Below are positions 12,801 through 27,800 of a stretch of DNA of 64,000 nt, in pieces. Every line of letters begins with the position of its first letter. The stretch's first letter is position 1. The translations under genes were made by a program, and so were the position numbers. The notes beneath the pieces were generated by a model. It was given only the letters and a program-made list of their open reading frames with translations, was not told the DNA's origin and did not search any database. Source of the stretch: Leptasterias polaris (taxonomy: Eukaryota > Echinodermata > Asteroidea > Forcipulatida > Asteriidae); contig JAZGTN010000164.1 of assembly GCA_037783415.1 (NCBI GenBank), forward strand, positions 1,860,001 to 1,924,000, read 5' to 3'.

Positions 12801-15800
12801 TCTCACTGTTCCCAGAAGCCCTGCCTTCTGGAGCAAATCTACCCCCCCCCCACATTTGTGCCATTAAAAAGATTGTAACTCTGTAAAAGTGTTTCTTCTA
12901 CTGTCATGATGCATTGATCTAATTAAACAATTGATTATTTACCTTTCAGGGCCCTCCAGGAAGTGATGGACGCGCAGGAAATGATGGCAAGCCAGGACCA
13001 TCAGTAAGTCAGAAAGATTTTGTTGAATGAGATCAGTTCCCAATCACAACCAGGGCCCAATTTCTCAGAGCTGCTTAAGCAGGAAAGTTTACTTTAAAAT
13101 TTCCTGCAAAAATTAGTTAGTGGCCTGACGTTTCGACCCTAGCAGAGTCTTTCTCGAAGGCTGAATGACAACACAACACACATAAACATGTATACAAGTG
13201 TAACAAGAGCAGTCGAGTGGAAATACATGAATAGAGAGAGAGAGAGAAGCAGAAAGCATTCAGAAAAAGCAGGGGGTGAACAGGGATTATGGAGAAAAAG
13301 GGGGGGTATGGAGGGAAAGGGCTGGCTTAACCACAAGAGGTTGGAAACACTAAGGACAAGATGGAAGGTTGGAAGAGGGAGAAAAAGTAAATAATTAGTA
13401 AATAAGGCAGACTAAAAAAGTGGATATCTGAGTGTGGGGGAAAAAGGAGAAGGCAAAGACAAAAGGTTATTAGTCATTTCCTTCTTGGATGTTCAAACCG
13501 TGGGGTTGAATGGTCTGGAGGCACCTTATCCACAGTTTCTCCCTACTCAGACGAACAGTCTCTCTGTGGTTACCTAGTGCCTTAATGCCCTGTAAATTCA
13601 TGTCAGAAATGGAGTGGTTAGGAAGATTGAAGTGGTGTCCTACAGGTGTATCCAGCTTTTGGGTGTTGACTGTGGATCTGTGGCCGTAGAAACGCCTCTT
13701 CAGTGTAGTTCTTGTTTGACCTAAAATTTCCTGCTCAGCAAAATAAGCAGGAAACCAGTCACAAATGCTACATTCGACATAGTATTTTGGCTGGTAACCT
13801 TGTTTCTGATATGCAAAATTGTTTTGTGCTTACCTAATTTTTACCTAAAACAGCTCTTGAAATTGGGTCCTGCAGTAGTTGCCTAAAGTTGCAGCAATCC
13901 CAATAATAATAACTTGTCTTGCTGTTAAAACATACATTTGTTTCATATTTATAAACTTGTTTTCTCTTAGCATCTTCGTGACATAATTTATTTATCTTTA
14001 TTTTTAAACAGGGAACAGCTGGCTCAGATGGCCGACCAGGACCACCAGGTCCAAGTGTAAGTATTTCTAATTTATTTATGGGTACGCTGTTCCTCTTTAC
14101 ACCCTCCTGTGTAAACAGGAATATATTCTTTAGCCATGAGATTAAACAGAGAGGGAATATTAATCAACATAATAATACAGTTCTCATGTAGTGTCATGAT
14201 GAGCTAGCCAGTGGTGTCCTTTCTCCGGGAGTCTAATGCACCTTGTCCAAACATGATCTTGAAATCATTTATTGAGTTTGACCGCCTCTCTCTAACACTA
14301 TTCTTGACGAGGACAGATAGGCACAACTCGTCAAGTCATCACGAAAGTGAATAAACAAATAAATTATATAGTGCATACTACCAAGAGAGAATAGAAACAA
14401 TCAATGAAGAAAGAGAGAATCCAGGGTAGCCATCAAGCCTCCCCCAGCAACCAAACATCCAGAACCCTTGAGGTGAACACCGAAAATTGAAAGCAAGGAG
14501 GAGCCCCAAACACTAAACACTTCACAGCTTGATAAGAGTGAGAACCGTACAATGAAGTGGCAGTTACTGGGAGAGATAATTCATTTATAAAGCTTTATTT
14601 ACAGCGTGTTATTAGTGCAAATATGCTAAATGCTTTGAAAGTAGGACTAAGTATTGAACTAATCAGACGTATAATTGATTTGTTTGTTGCCAGGGTCTCC
14701 AAGGAGAAAGAGGAAATCTAGGCTTGCCTGGAGCTCAGGGAGCATTGGTGAGTATACGCTTTTTCCGTTATGTCAAAGCGTCGTGCTGAGGTGGTGATAT
14801 CGACAACAAAAACTGCTGGGTGGTCACTGAAAGTAACGAGGTGGTCCATCTTGGGTTTGAACTGAATGGGGAAAAGCAAATCAATTGAATTAAGTCCTGA
14901 TCTTTAGTTGCTTTGATGGACCACTTTTTTGTGGATTGTGTTCTTAGGCAAACCTTTGCTGTAAGCTGCAGGCGACAATCGACCATGACGTACTGGAATC
15001 TCGGACTTTAATGCCATGCTGAATTCAATGGCGACATCCTATCGATCTCTTGTTATCCTCGTTTGTACAACAAAAGGATGAATGTCTGGAATTGGGGACT
15101 TCACAATTATCCTGGAAAAGATTTTGAGCATGATTCATACTGCAAGAAGAATTTGGGCTACATGAGACTGATAGGCTGGTAGAAAATGAAAAGCGCTGTG
15201 GCCTTACAGATAAACTGAAATAAAATGAAGTGAATGTGTCATGTTATTTTATTCTGTTCCTGCGATTACAGGGAGAGAGTGGAAGACGAGGATCAGCTGG
15301 ACAATCGGGACAACGAGGCCCACAGGTAAGTTTCTAGTCTGAAATGACTTGACTCTAACCTAATGTAATGTAATGTAGCTCATCAATGAGCAAATGGGAA
15401 TACTCGGAGACTTTACCAGGAAAAAGGGAAGACTTTACCAGGAAAAAGGGAAGACTTTACCAGGAAAAATGGAAGACTTTACCAGGATAAAAGGAAGACT
15501 TTACCAGGATAAAAGGAAGACTTTACCAGGAAAAAGGGAAGACTTTACCAGGAAAAAGGGAAGACTTTACCAGGATAAAAGGAAGACTTTACCAGGAAAA
15601 AGGGAAGACTTTACCAGGATAAAAGGAAGACTTTACCAGGATAAAAGGAAGACTTTACCAGGAAAAAGGGAAGACTTTACCAGGAAAAAGTAAAGACTTT
15701 ACCAGGAAAAAGTGAAGACTTTACCAGGAAAAAGTAAAGACTTTACCAGGAAAAAGTAAAGACTTTACCAGGAAAAAGGGAAGACTTTACCAGGGAATTT

Positions 15801-18800
15801 GGAAGAATTGACAACTAAAAAAGTGAAGACATTACCAGGAAAAAGGAAAGACTTTACCAGGAAAAAGGGACTTTTAAAAACATACATAATGTCAGCCATG
15901 GAATGTCATCTTTGAAAGGGGCAAGTCAATTTTCATTTTGCAAAGTGCATTCAAATTGGAAAATCTACAAGTCTGTTTGATCATGCTAAAGGGCACCAAT
16001 AATAAATAAATCCAGTGGGTCATGGGTTCGAATCCCAACCAAGTAACCTATGTTGTTTAATTTCCTGGTACAAAATTAAACTAACCTATAACTAACCTAT
16101 AACTAACCTTTGATTTGGTGTGGATATGGTTTTAATCAGGGAGATGAAGGTGGAGACGGACCCCAGGGTGTGACTGGACCCACAGGAGCACAAGGTTCCC
16201 GTGGTGATGGTGGCCCTCAAGGAGCTATTGGACCTGGAGGACCAAACGTAAGCTATTCTCTCTTCAATACTTTACTTGAATACAAATTTATACTTACGTT
16301 TGCACAAGGTTACTTTTTCTCTTTCTAATGAAAAGTGGATTTTTTAAAAGTTATGTAAAATGATTATCCTCACCAGGGACAAATGGGACTTACTGGAGCA
16401 AGAGGAGCCAAGGGAAAGAGAGGAGTTCCAGGAGTTGCAGGATCAGCTGGCCAAGGTGGACCTCAAGGAATGTCTGTAAGTTGTGTCTGATAATCATGAT
16501 GTAATGAACCTCCCAGAACTTTTGGTTTCAGTTTTGTTGTTTAAATACTCTCCAGGATTTTGTTTGATTATTTCTCTGGGTCCTTTTATATGATATGGTT
16601 TTGGGAAGAAGGTTGAATGCTGGTGGGAGACTTTGCAGGGAAGCTAGTGGTAACACCGTTAAAAGATTTCTCAAGAGTTACTGGGGCTTTGAATAGAACG
16701 GGGGGTGTTAACAGCTTGACATTGTAATCAGTTTGCTCTAATTGTCTTCAACGGACAAATTTGGTTTTCTTTAACATCATCTGAATTTCTGTGCTCTGTA
16801 AACTCATATACACACAATGTACCACAACTTTTAGGCTGGGGTTCTGGCATTATGTGGAGTCCCATGGTTTGTGTACTGCGGACTTAGTTTCTGCAGTCTC
16901 CTGTGGTATTTTGTGGAAAGAGCCTGTTGGGCAGGAGATTGTACCAATACTAATGAGGTTAATTAAATAGCCTGCTTTGATTTTCATTGTTTGTTTTTTT
17001 TAAATCAGGGAGACCGTGGAGCCCCAGGAGCCATGGGTGTAGCTGGACCACCAGGGTCCGAGGGAGAGAATGGTGTAGATGGACGCGACGGATCATCTGG
17101 AGCTCCTGTAAGAAAATAGACAAAACAAACCCCTTCAAATTATTTTTGATTTAACAAATCTTGTTAGGGTAGCGAAGTAGTTGTTAGCGATTCTTAGTTC
17201 ATTTAAGATTTTTCAAGTTTAAGTTCTTAGTATGGAAATTTAGGACTAGCATTCTGTACAGAGAGCGATTTTTAGCCACTGATGAGCTTTAACCAATAGT
17301 GTACATGGTGCTCTTTAAAGGTCATTCATTTGTGTATAATCACTGTATGCCCAGATACGGCTATAATTGCTAATTTGGGGCTCTTGTTGCCACTCAAAAA
17401 GTCTGGAAAAATCAAGCAAAGTACAAATGTTGTGTTTGTTTTAGAAATGTAGATACTACACAAACCCTAACAGTGTTTCCGGCAGATTAAAGGCAAGGTA
17501 TACCTTTCTGGTAATTACTCCAAAAATTAATGACCATTAAAACTTACTTGGTAAGAAGCACTGCAGCTGTTGATTGTGTATAACATTTTGAGAAACAATT
17601 CCCTTCTATGGAATGTAGTTTTAGAGAGAGGGATTGAAAAGATTGTCAATTTGAGAAACGTCTTTGCATGAAACATTGATCAGATTGTGAATTTCAATTG
17701 TGGATTATTCTTCCTGCGTGGACATAACTGCTTCAGATTTTTGGCGATATCTCAAAAATATTACCACCTTTTGAAAATGAAAACAAAATCACAGTTTAGT
17801 TTCATTCTATATATCTACAGTTATATAGGATAAGAACAATCAAGTAATTCCTAAAAACAACGGTATACTTTTCCTTAAAATCAACCCAATTTTCTGACTG
17901 TTTATTGGTTACAACACACCACATGATCTTTCACTTACATTTGTGAAAATTCAAGTTGTGACAAAAACAAAGTTAGGGAAGTCAGCTTTGAACTTGTGTA
18001 TGCCTTGTCTGCTGTGATTCTCTCTAGAATTTCTATTGAAAAGGGAAATTTACAGTTGAAAATGCATGTCATTAGATGTTGTTTAATACAAGGTACTGCT
18101 AGGGGTAACTTTGGAAAGTGTGAATTCAGGAAATTGACTTTGACCTCTTCGGTTGAGGGGAAATAAGTCTAATAATGGGGCCAGTTTCGGCCACTATGGG
18201 TAACTTAGTACAACCAGCTTCAGGCTGCTATCATCTCTAAAGGGTTATTGTTTTTTATGGCTGCTGTTGTTTTTGTTTTGTTTAAAAGATCAACAAATGA
18301 AGCATAATGCTGTGTCATTGAAATGTATTGATAAGACTCTATCTCTTGTCTCCTTTATTTTGCAGGGTACTAAGGGAGCCAACGGTGATGTCGGACGAAT
18401 TGGAATCCCAGGACTTCCTGTAAGCTCAACAAATTTGTTTTTAATTTTAAAAAATTATGCAAGTTCACCCCAAACAAGGCTTTAAGCCACTCTTGGTAAG
18501 GGGCTACAAGAAGAAAACATTTCAGGAGAAAAAAAAACTCAATTGAGTTGAAGGTAGTCTATAATTATTGCAGCATGGAGGGAATAGAAACATGCACCAG
18601 GCAAGGAGTTCAAAAAGAGATGCAGTACCTAGAATAAAGCTGTTGGTTTCTATCAAAACAATATCAAAATAATTATTATAGTAACTATTTCAAGGATCTC
18701 TGAAAAACACAATATGGCTCTTCTTAGAGCCAGCACTCCTCCTAAAAGACAGTTTCAGATGACATTGTACCCAGAAAAATTATCAGAATTTTTTACTTTG

Positions 18801-21800
18801 TAAATACAGGTAGTAGAAATTTAACTGAAGAATGGGGAACAAATAAAATTGAATGCCTATAGTATTGAACGCCACCCAATGTAAAGCTTCATGTAAAGTT
18901 TCAAGACCATGACCAAAAAAGGTACAGACAGTGACGGACTTTACTTGAGTACAGTCCTGCTTGAGTATTTATGGGTGCACCTCACTAATATACTATAGCA
19001 TCCAGTGCAAAATGCTCAAAATATTCAAAATTTATTTCGAAAAACTGAAAAGTCTCACAGCTTTTTACATTAATGAGAAAAAGTAAATAGACTCCTAAAC
19101 TTCCAGCCTCTGTTCAATTTGACATGGGGTGTACCAAGGCCCATCAAGATTACACGCCCTACACTTAATCTTGAAAACAATTGCCCTACATCCCTCAGCT
19201 CATAAGACTCTTTTTCAGAGACTAGGTCATCCAAAATACTTCAAGTTGGAAGTCAACAACCCCCAGGTCACAATTTTTTTTCATTGTACCCCTTTAATTT
19301 TGTTGTCAAATCTTGTCTCGTAGAATATTTTCAGGGCCTGCAAAATCTTCACTAGGCCATCACTCTGTTTTCTCTCATTTTAGTGGGGTGCACTACATGT
19401 ATAACTCAGACTTTACTAGGAGTTTTTACAATAAAAAAAAGAAATAAGTTGACGTCAAACTAGTATTCGACTTAAATGATACACAGTACACTCAAACAAA
19501 CAATTGATGATTGGTTAACTTGTTGTTGTTGTTGTTTACAGGGAGCCCCAGGTGACCGTGGTGGTGTAGGACAAGCAGGTATTTCCGGAGCACCTGTAAG
19601 TGTTCAAATTGAAACAAATTAAAATATTTTTCACTGTCTGGATTACTCCTTCTTACTGATTTTCTTTTTTTAACTTGTGTGTGTTTCTATTTACTTTTTT
19701 TATCTAAATTGAATTGCAACGTCCTGTTAACAAGATTTAACTAAAATCTGTAGAGTTTACTACTTTCTCGTCTACAAATTACAGGAGCCATTGTCGACGT
19801 TCTTGTTCATCTTATTTAGATTTTGAACTAACACGAAATGTACAAAATGCATCCTTGACAGGATTAAAAGAAGGCTTTTTACAATTAATTTTTTGTTTTT
19901 GTTTCAAGTAACAAGAATTATTGAAACCAAAATCAATAATTATAGAAGGACATTTATGTACAAAAAAAAGCAGCATTGAACAACGACTTCACAAATATTC
20001 AGTGAAATCGTCACAACTTGTGAAATTTACTGAAAATAAACGGATGCTGAAACTCCTCTTTTCAGGGAGCCCAAGGAGCATCAGGCAGACGAGGAATTGC
20101 TGGAAAGGCCGGATCAAGAGTAAGTGAATGAAATTTTGCTGTTTTAATCAAATGTCTATAAGTGCAGTAACACACCTCAGTCCTTACAAATGTCTGCACA
20201 ATACCACCCCTGCATATCTCACCAGTCTCATCAAGGTTTACCATCCCAGACGAACTGGCCTTCTTCGCTCTGGTTCAGACGGTACACTCTTGGCTGTTCC
20301 AAAGGTGCATTCTGCTGCTGGTAATAGTGCATTTTTACGCAGATGCCCCGCATGCTTGGACCTGTCTCCCTCATCAAATCCATTCTGCTGAGTCACTCAA
20401 AGCGTTCAAGAAACATCTGAAAACTGTCCTAATCATTGGTTGATTGCTAAGGACTAACTTTCTTTTCCCATTTTTTGTGCTTTTATTTTAACTGCTTCAC
20501 TTATTGAACTGTTTTCTTGTAAAGCGCTACGGTACCCAGTGTAAGAGCACTCTATAAATACCTATCATTGTAATTAATATTACCTGTATACTTTATAGTG
20601 TACTTTTTAAATGCTATTGCATGAGTGCTTGTATCTTTTTGACTGTATTGTGGTTGTCTTTTATCTTGATTTCTATTTTGCTTATACTTTTCTTGTTTAA
20701 TTTCCTTACTGGGATTTTTGTTGTTATGCGCCCTCGAACAGGCTGGTCCTGGAAAGAGCACAATATAAATTCAATAAATTATTATGATTTTTTTTATTAG
20801 TGCTTAACTTTAAATTGTTAAGGCTTGGAGGTATGACTTTGCTCTCATTTCGCTGGAGCATTTCCGTTCCAATTCCATAATTCTGACTCCATTCTTTTGA
20901 CAGGGATCTCCAGGCCCCCAGGGACCAGCTGGATCTACAGGTCTGAGCGGTGAGCCGGTAAGCAGTTCTTCTTTATGGCTGTGAAACAACTCAAACTTAG
21001 GTCATAATTCTACCTTCCACACCTGGAGTTAAACAGAGCCAGTAGAGGTTATGATCTTGGCCTTTGTGCCCTTCAAAAGTTACCAATAGGCTTTTTCAAT
21101 GGAAGTGCCCTTTGGAAAATGAAAATGGCGTTGCCCTCTCAAAGATGGAACTCAAGGCCTTGCCCATCATTTTAATATTAATCCTATGCTATGTTGTTGA
21201 CTATGCTATAGTTGAATTGAAAGTCGAATTTGTGGTATGCATAATAAATAATTCACAGTGATAATTGTTTCTTCTTCATCTTGCTTTTAAAACTGTAGGG
21301 TGATATCGGAAGATCGGGAAGGACTGGTCCGTCTGGACCTAAAGGAAACCCGGTAATTATCCTTCCTCTAAGCAAACTACATCATATCTTGGTTTTATAT
21401 ACCTCACACATAAATCCTTGTCATTTGATATTTTGATATTTCATAATATTTATTTCAACAGAAAATAGTACACAATTTTGAACAATATATACAAGTTTGG
21501 GTTTTTACGGCTGATTAAACGGCTGATAAAGACATAGTTTGAGCTTAGAAAATGATTGTTAATAAGTTGAAACAAATCTATTAATTAATGTACTTATCAG
21601 ACCTTGTGGGTCCCGACAACAAGAGAACAATAGACCCCACAAGGCTAACTCAATATAAACAATTGACCCTCACAAGGCATCTCTTTAAAAAAGGTACAAT
21701 AGTTTGAAATACTCCAAACAAGTCCAGAGAGGGTCCATTATGCAGTAATCCAAAAACACCGGGGCGAGCCCCTCCTTCTGAGCACTAAGTGTCTTGGGGG

Positions 21801-24800
21801 CGCACCCAACTAAATCAACTCTCATTGCTTATAGTGGGAATTGCTAAATATTCAAAAATACACAAAAAATACTTAGAAGTCTCACAGCTTTTCACAGTAA
21901 AGAGACTATTATTAAATGACTCTTGAACTTATATCCTCTGCTCAATTTGATATGGGAAGACCCTGGGCCTGTCGAGTTATTCCCCCTCCAAATAAAAACA
22001 CCCCTGCACCGGTGTAATTGTCCAAACGTCTGAGCGTCAATCTTGAAAAATGTCCCTACACCTCTCGGCAATTTACTTCAGGGCCTATGTCATCCAAAAT
22101 ACCTCAAGTTGGAAGCCAACAACCCGTAGGTCACAATCGGGCAAAATTTTTTACCTTTTATCCCTTTTATTGGGCTCTCAAATCTGTTTAATAGAGGATA
22201 TTTTGAGGGCCTAAAAAATATTAATGAGGACGACGATCCGTTTTCTCCCTATTTAGTGGGGTGCACCCTTGGGTGGCTTATATCGTCACCGTTTTCACGA
22301 AGAGCCACATATCATAAAATGACAAATTATTACAGGAAGGGGCCTTTATCTCAATAGATGCATTTTGCATTTTCACGAAGAGCCATCGGCCCTGAAAATG
22401 TATTGTAATACGTTGTAACAGAAGAGCGTAAACTATAGCAAAACTTGTTTTTCAGGTTTCACGAAGAGCCATCTATGTCGGTGTGCGCGTGATCACGTGA
22501 CACGCGCGCCCCTTTCCTATGTAAAAATACGTTATCCAGTAGGGAGTTCAAGTTGGTCATCTCACTTTTTAGGTTTCACGAAGAGACACGTATCTTTGAC
22601 TAATTACTATGGCAATTAGCCAATATATCTAAAGAAATTAGTTAGTCAATGGAGAGGTTAAACTTATACAGAATCATATGAGATGTTTATAATAATAATA
22701 ATAATAATAATATGGATTTATATCGCACTTTATCACACCCAAGGGTGTCTCAAAGCGCTCATTATTACCCCTGGTCACTGGGCCATTTATTTCATTCCTT
22801 AAACCATCTCAGCTCCCTGGGGAGTATACAGCCTGTGCTGCAATATATGCGCTACTAAGCTAAATCAATCACAAGAACCATCTCTGCCCTCACAGGTACC
22901 CATTTTACCCCTGGGTGGAGAGAAGCAATTATAGTTAAGTGTCTTGCTCAGGGACACAAGTGTCATGAGATGTTTATAACTGCAAACCGTGGCTTTAGTA
23001 TTGCAGATTGTGCAGTTTTAAGCCAAGCATAGCGTAAAATGTAAATCTCTATTAAGCGTTTGGACATAAGTGGCTTTTCTTGAAAACGGTGATGATATGG
23101 GGCATAGCTGATAATACTGTGTGTATTGAGTCAAGTTTTATTTGTTGTTTGTAACAGGGTGAGAGAGGAGGCTCTGGCCAACGTGGAACTCAGGGTATTC
23201 AGGGAGGACAGGTAATCCTCAATTTCACTTACTGAATTCAAAACATTGCTTCAAATTCACTTTTTCCAGACTTATTTTGCTTAGACTATTTATTTCATTC
23301 TCATTCCTTTAGTATTGTTATTGTTGTGTTACTATTTGTTGTAAAACGTTGTGATACCTGTTTGCTGCAAGATCGCTATAATGGGATTATTATTATTATT
23401 ATTAAAATTTGGTTTAATAGAAAACAAATTATAATTTACTGCTTATAGATTATGGCATACTATTTTCCCTGGTCATCAGGCATTTAGAAACCTTCCCTTT
23501 CACCAGTTCACTAAAAAATATTTTTCCTGTTACCCCGTGTGGGATTATTATCTGTCAACAAGCAATGTCTTTAATAATTTGTTTTGTCAATGAAACTCAG
23601 TTTGGACACCCATATCAAGACGTTTTCTCGTAGACATTGAATGACTTGTATTTTGTATAGTTTCATTTCTGAATAGCTTTCAAACTATTGGAAATCTGTT
23701 ATCCTTTTTTGAACCTGCATCCTCTTTTTATTACATTTAAACAAATATTGTTGTCGCCAAAAAGACTACAATGTTCATGTATATTTTGCTTTATCTTGTC
23801 ACCAATCTTTCGACGATGGATTTACCCATATTTTAGACTTCTAAGTTCTACAAAGCTAGCAAATATCAGACTGGCTCTTTCCTTTTTGAAAAAAAAATTG
23901 TAACAAAACAAAAAGGCCCTCATCCTCCTTTTTCGTTGGTGTATTTTTTTTTTTTGGTACCACCATTGTCTTACCAATCATTGTAAATTTGTATATGGAA
24001 GGCTAGTATGGACTACAGCTTCATAAAAATTGCCTCTGTGCTCAGGCTTGAGTGCTTTTAAACAATAGTTTTTATGTTATTTTGGTCGACTATGGCTAGG
24101 AAGAGGTGATTTTGTAAGTGCAGTAAACTAAAGTCGCTTAAAGAAAATGTAAAATGCTTGGATTTTTTGTTATTGTAGGGACCACAAGGAGTTGTTGGAG
24201 GCCGTGGAGAGAAGGGACCAAGAGGTTCCAGCGGTGAGGCTGGAGTCGAGGGTGGCTCTGGCCCGACTGGACGACCCGGACCAGCAGTAAGTCACTGCTA
24301 TGAATCATAAAGTAGCCATTTCTGTCTAGTGTGTCCTTTAGCAACTCTCATCAGTAAAATGTGTCATGAGATCGATTGAGGCCTCACTTGTGGTACATCT
24401 TACCGCAAACTTTGAGGAAGCTGGGATTCTCTGCTGTGCAACCAGGGCCCATTGTCATAGAGCTGCTTAAGCACAAAAAGTAGCTAAGCACAACAAAACT
24501 ATGCTTGCCAGAATAAGGTTACCAGCCAAAATAATCAGAATACATGTATCATCTGTAAATGTTATGCTCATTTTTGTTTTGTCGACAAACTTTTGAGCAA
24601 TAATTAGTGCTTAAGCAGCTCTATGACATACAGCCCAGAGTGTATATTTCCTACAATTAAAATAATCAGTTTAGTTCAGCAAGATGTATCTCACAACATT
24701 GATTTGTTTTCAACCCCCCCCCCCCCCTCCCCCACACACACACACAAATAGAATAAAACAAATAATAACAGAACAATAATAAATAAAATTGAGACAAAAC

Positions 24801-27800
24801 CCTATTTAATATTTCAGGTATGCTAAACTTTCATTGAAAAAATAAATATATATATATCTTTATGACCATAGTGATTAGGGTCCAATTATTTGGAGTTGTT
24901 ATTTTAATTAGCTGTAACTTCTGGAGATTTTGATTCTGTCAACAGTGGATTTTTTCTTCTTCAAAGAGGAGCAAGACATTTTTATATAGAATTTCAAGAA
25001 TTCTTTTTGATGATTTATTTGTTCTTCTTCACCTTGAAACTAGGGAGCAACTGGAGCCCAAGGAGCACGTGGAGAGGCCGGCTCACAAGGAGCTATCGTA
25101 AGTTGTTTCTCTTGAACTACCCTTCACTCTATAAATCCTGTTTTTGTTTTGTTTTAATTGTTTACTACACCGTCATTCTAGTCTAAGAGAAACTCAACAC
25201 CTCTCCCCGTAAACATCTCTATAGCCTTTGAAACAAGCCCCAATGCATCATACCCAACCAATCTCTCTACGACTGCTGTATGACCACACCCTTATCCACA
25301 AGAGCGGACAAAGCCTGTTGGACTCGACTCGGTCACACCCTACACAGCTTCGAAAACAACCCAGCCTCATGAGCACTTCATTATGCAGTAGACGGTGCAA
25401 AACCTTACGAGAGGCATGTCAGGAGGCTCAGACCAACCTCCTGAGTGTCATCAAGAATGACCTCAAGCACTGTGGCTTGACCCTTTCAGCCCCAATGGCG
25501 ACTTTAGTTGACTGTGCACTACCCTGCTTGAACCTCAATGGTGACTGTAGTCAATTGTGCACTATACCGTGCTTCAGCCCCAAATGCGACTTTAGTTGAC
25601 TGTGCACTACACCATGCTTGAGCCCCAATGGCGACTTTTTTAGTTGACTCTGCACTTTGAGCCCCAATGGCAACTTTAGTCAAGTGTGCACTTCACCTTG
25701 CTTGCCCCAATGGCGACTAATTAGTCGAATGTGCACTAAACCTTGCTTGAGCCTCAATGACGACTAATTAGTCGACTGTGCACTTTGAGCCCCGATGAAT
25801 ACTTTAGTCAACCAAGATAACACACAAGTTACACATTTTTACTCTTCATTTTTTAACAATTTATTTAGGGACCTGGTGGAAACAATGGAATGCCTGGACC
25901 ACCCGGACCCTCTGGAGTTCCTGTAAGTAGCTAAGCAATAGTAAATTCATCAACATTTGTTTTGTATGCCATTTTTGTATATGCTTTACTTTATGCAATG
26001 AAAGCTTACTCTACTACCAACAAATTTCACAAATCATCATTATTTAAACAAAAATGTGTTGCAGAGTGTTTAGTTTCAATGGATTTTTGAATGAATTTTT
26101 TTACCAACTGTTCTCACAGAATGCTTCAGAAGGAAGTCCAGGGCTCGATTTTACAAAGAGACTGGTCTAAGAAAGTGTATCAATCTTAATTGCTAAGCTA
26201 AAATGTGATGTCACAATGCAAATCACTATGGTAATACTGACAACTCATCTTAAGATGAATTTTATTTAGTGCTTCGTGAAATCGACCCCATCATGGATAG
26301 ATTTTATGAAGAGATTGGTCTTGAATAGTGTATCAAGCAAAGTGTTATGTCGCAATAGAAATCATCATGGCGATATTGACAACGCATATTAATAGAAATC
26401 AATCCATTGCTATAAGTAGTTTTATTTGTTATGAAAGTTGGTGATATTGAGGGACTGCAAGAGGCTAAGGGCTAACTGACCCATTGGGTTATTCTCCAAT
26501 TTTAATCCGGTTCGAACATGTACTCATTCCTGTAAACAATGTATTCACCTTGTACCTCTTCATCAACCATTAACATATCATAAATGGAGGGTGTAACAAT
26601 TTCTTTTGTAACTGCACTTTGGCAATGCTTACGATAGAGATTTGTTATCCTTTTACAGGGTGCAAGAGGAGAGATTGGACCCTCTGGAACCAACGGCAGA
26701 CCAGGAGCATCTGTAAGTTTATTGATAGAGGACACTAATTTCATTATCTCTAAGATGCCAATGGATAAAATGAAGGGACATTGTAATTATAATGCATTCA
26801 TCCCAAAAGCCATAACAATTCTGTTTATGAAAACGAGGTAAAAATATAACAATATCTTTATAAAGCGATGTAATATGCTAATTATGCTCATGCATATAAA
26901 TAGACACCATTGGTTGCAAGTGTCGTAGATTTTAGGGCATGTTGTGTGCTTTATGGCCAATATGTAAATTGTGAATATGTAAATTGCACATTTCATCAGA
27001 AGAGCTAAATGTTTGAATCCATAATCCAGATAAATGTATGGCGTGTTGTGGCCAAGCGGTTAAGAGCACCGGACTCAAGCTCTGGTGTTTCTGATCAGCA
27101 GATCTGAGTGTGGGTTCGAGTCCTGGTTGTGGCATTTTATCATAATTGCTTTGTCCTTCAGATGAGACATTAAGCTGTAGGTTCCATGTTCTAGAATTGA
27201 TAGTGCAAGTAGAAGAACCCAGAACACTTATTGTTGAAGAGTAGGGGTCAACCCTGGTGTTTCTGGTTCACATAGCAAGCACCCTTGTTTACAGGTTTCC
27301 CCAGCCTTGCGAGCTACAGTGATTAAGTTCACTTGTGATGCATCCTTGGTTTCATTACCAGAAATGTGTAATAACAATAATAACAATGAAGTAAAAAGAC
27401 CTCCAGAAAGAAGTTTTGGGGAAAGATTAGTCTTAAATTTATTTGCCATCTCGGAGTTTGGGTTGAATTTAGAGCAGTTTTTGTGACGCTTGTTTTTTTT
27501 CTCATCTTTTCCTATTTCTCTCACCATTACAGGGTTCCCGTGGAACACAAGGAATTAAGGGTTCCACTGGTATCCGTGGTATCCCTGGACTTCAAGGTTC
27601 TACAGGATCTTCAGGAGAGGACGGTAGAAACGGTGCTACAGTAAGTCCCCATTGTCTTTCGGTTCTTCCAAAAACCTTTTGATCATACTTTGTTAACCCA
27701 ATTCAGTATAAAAGCCCTTACTTCACAGAGCAGAAGTTTTAACAAATCCTTGCATTGAGTTCTCACACTGACATCACACGCAGCTACTGTCTGCCCAAAG

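Noticed and set aside
11985..12878. 297-codon open frame and overlapping long frames in the 12-kb region
   Set aside because: It is the translation of a 44-bp and a related 46-50 bp minisatellite with no stop codon in any forward frame; no domain and no splice context.
15394..15693. 99-codon repetitive basic ORF
   Set aside because: A 21-bp minisatellite read in frame; intronic.
25228..25599. 123-codon ORF in intron 27
   Set aside because: No recognisable domain; its second half is the tandem array derived from a MITE terminus.
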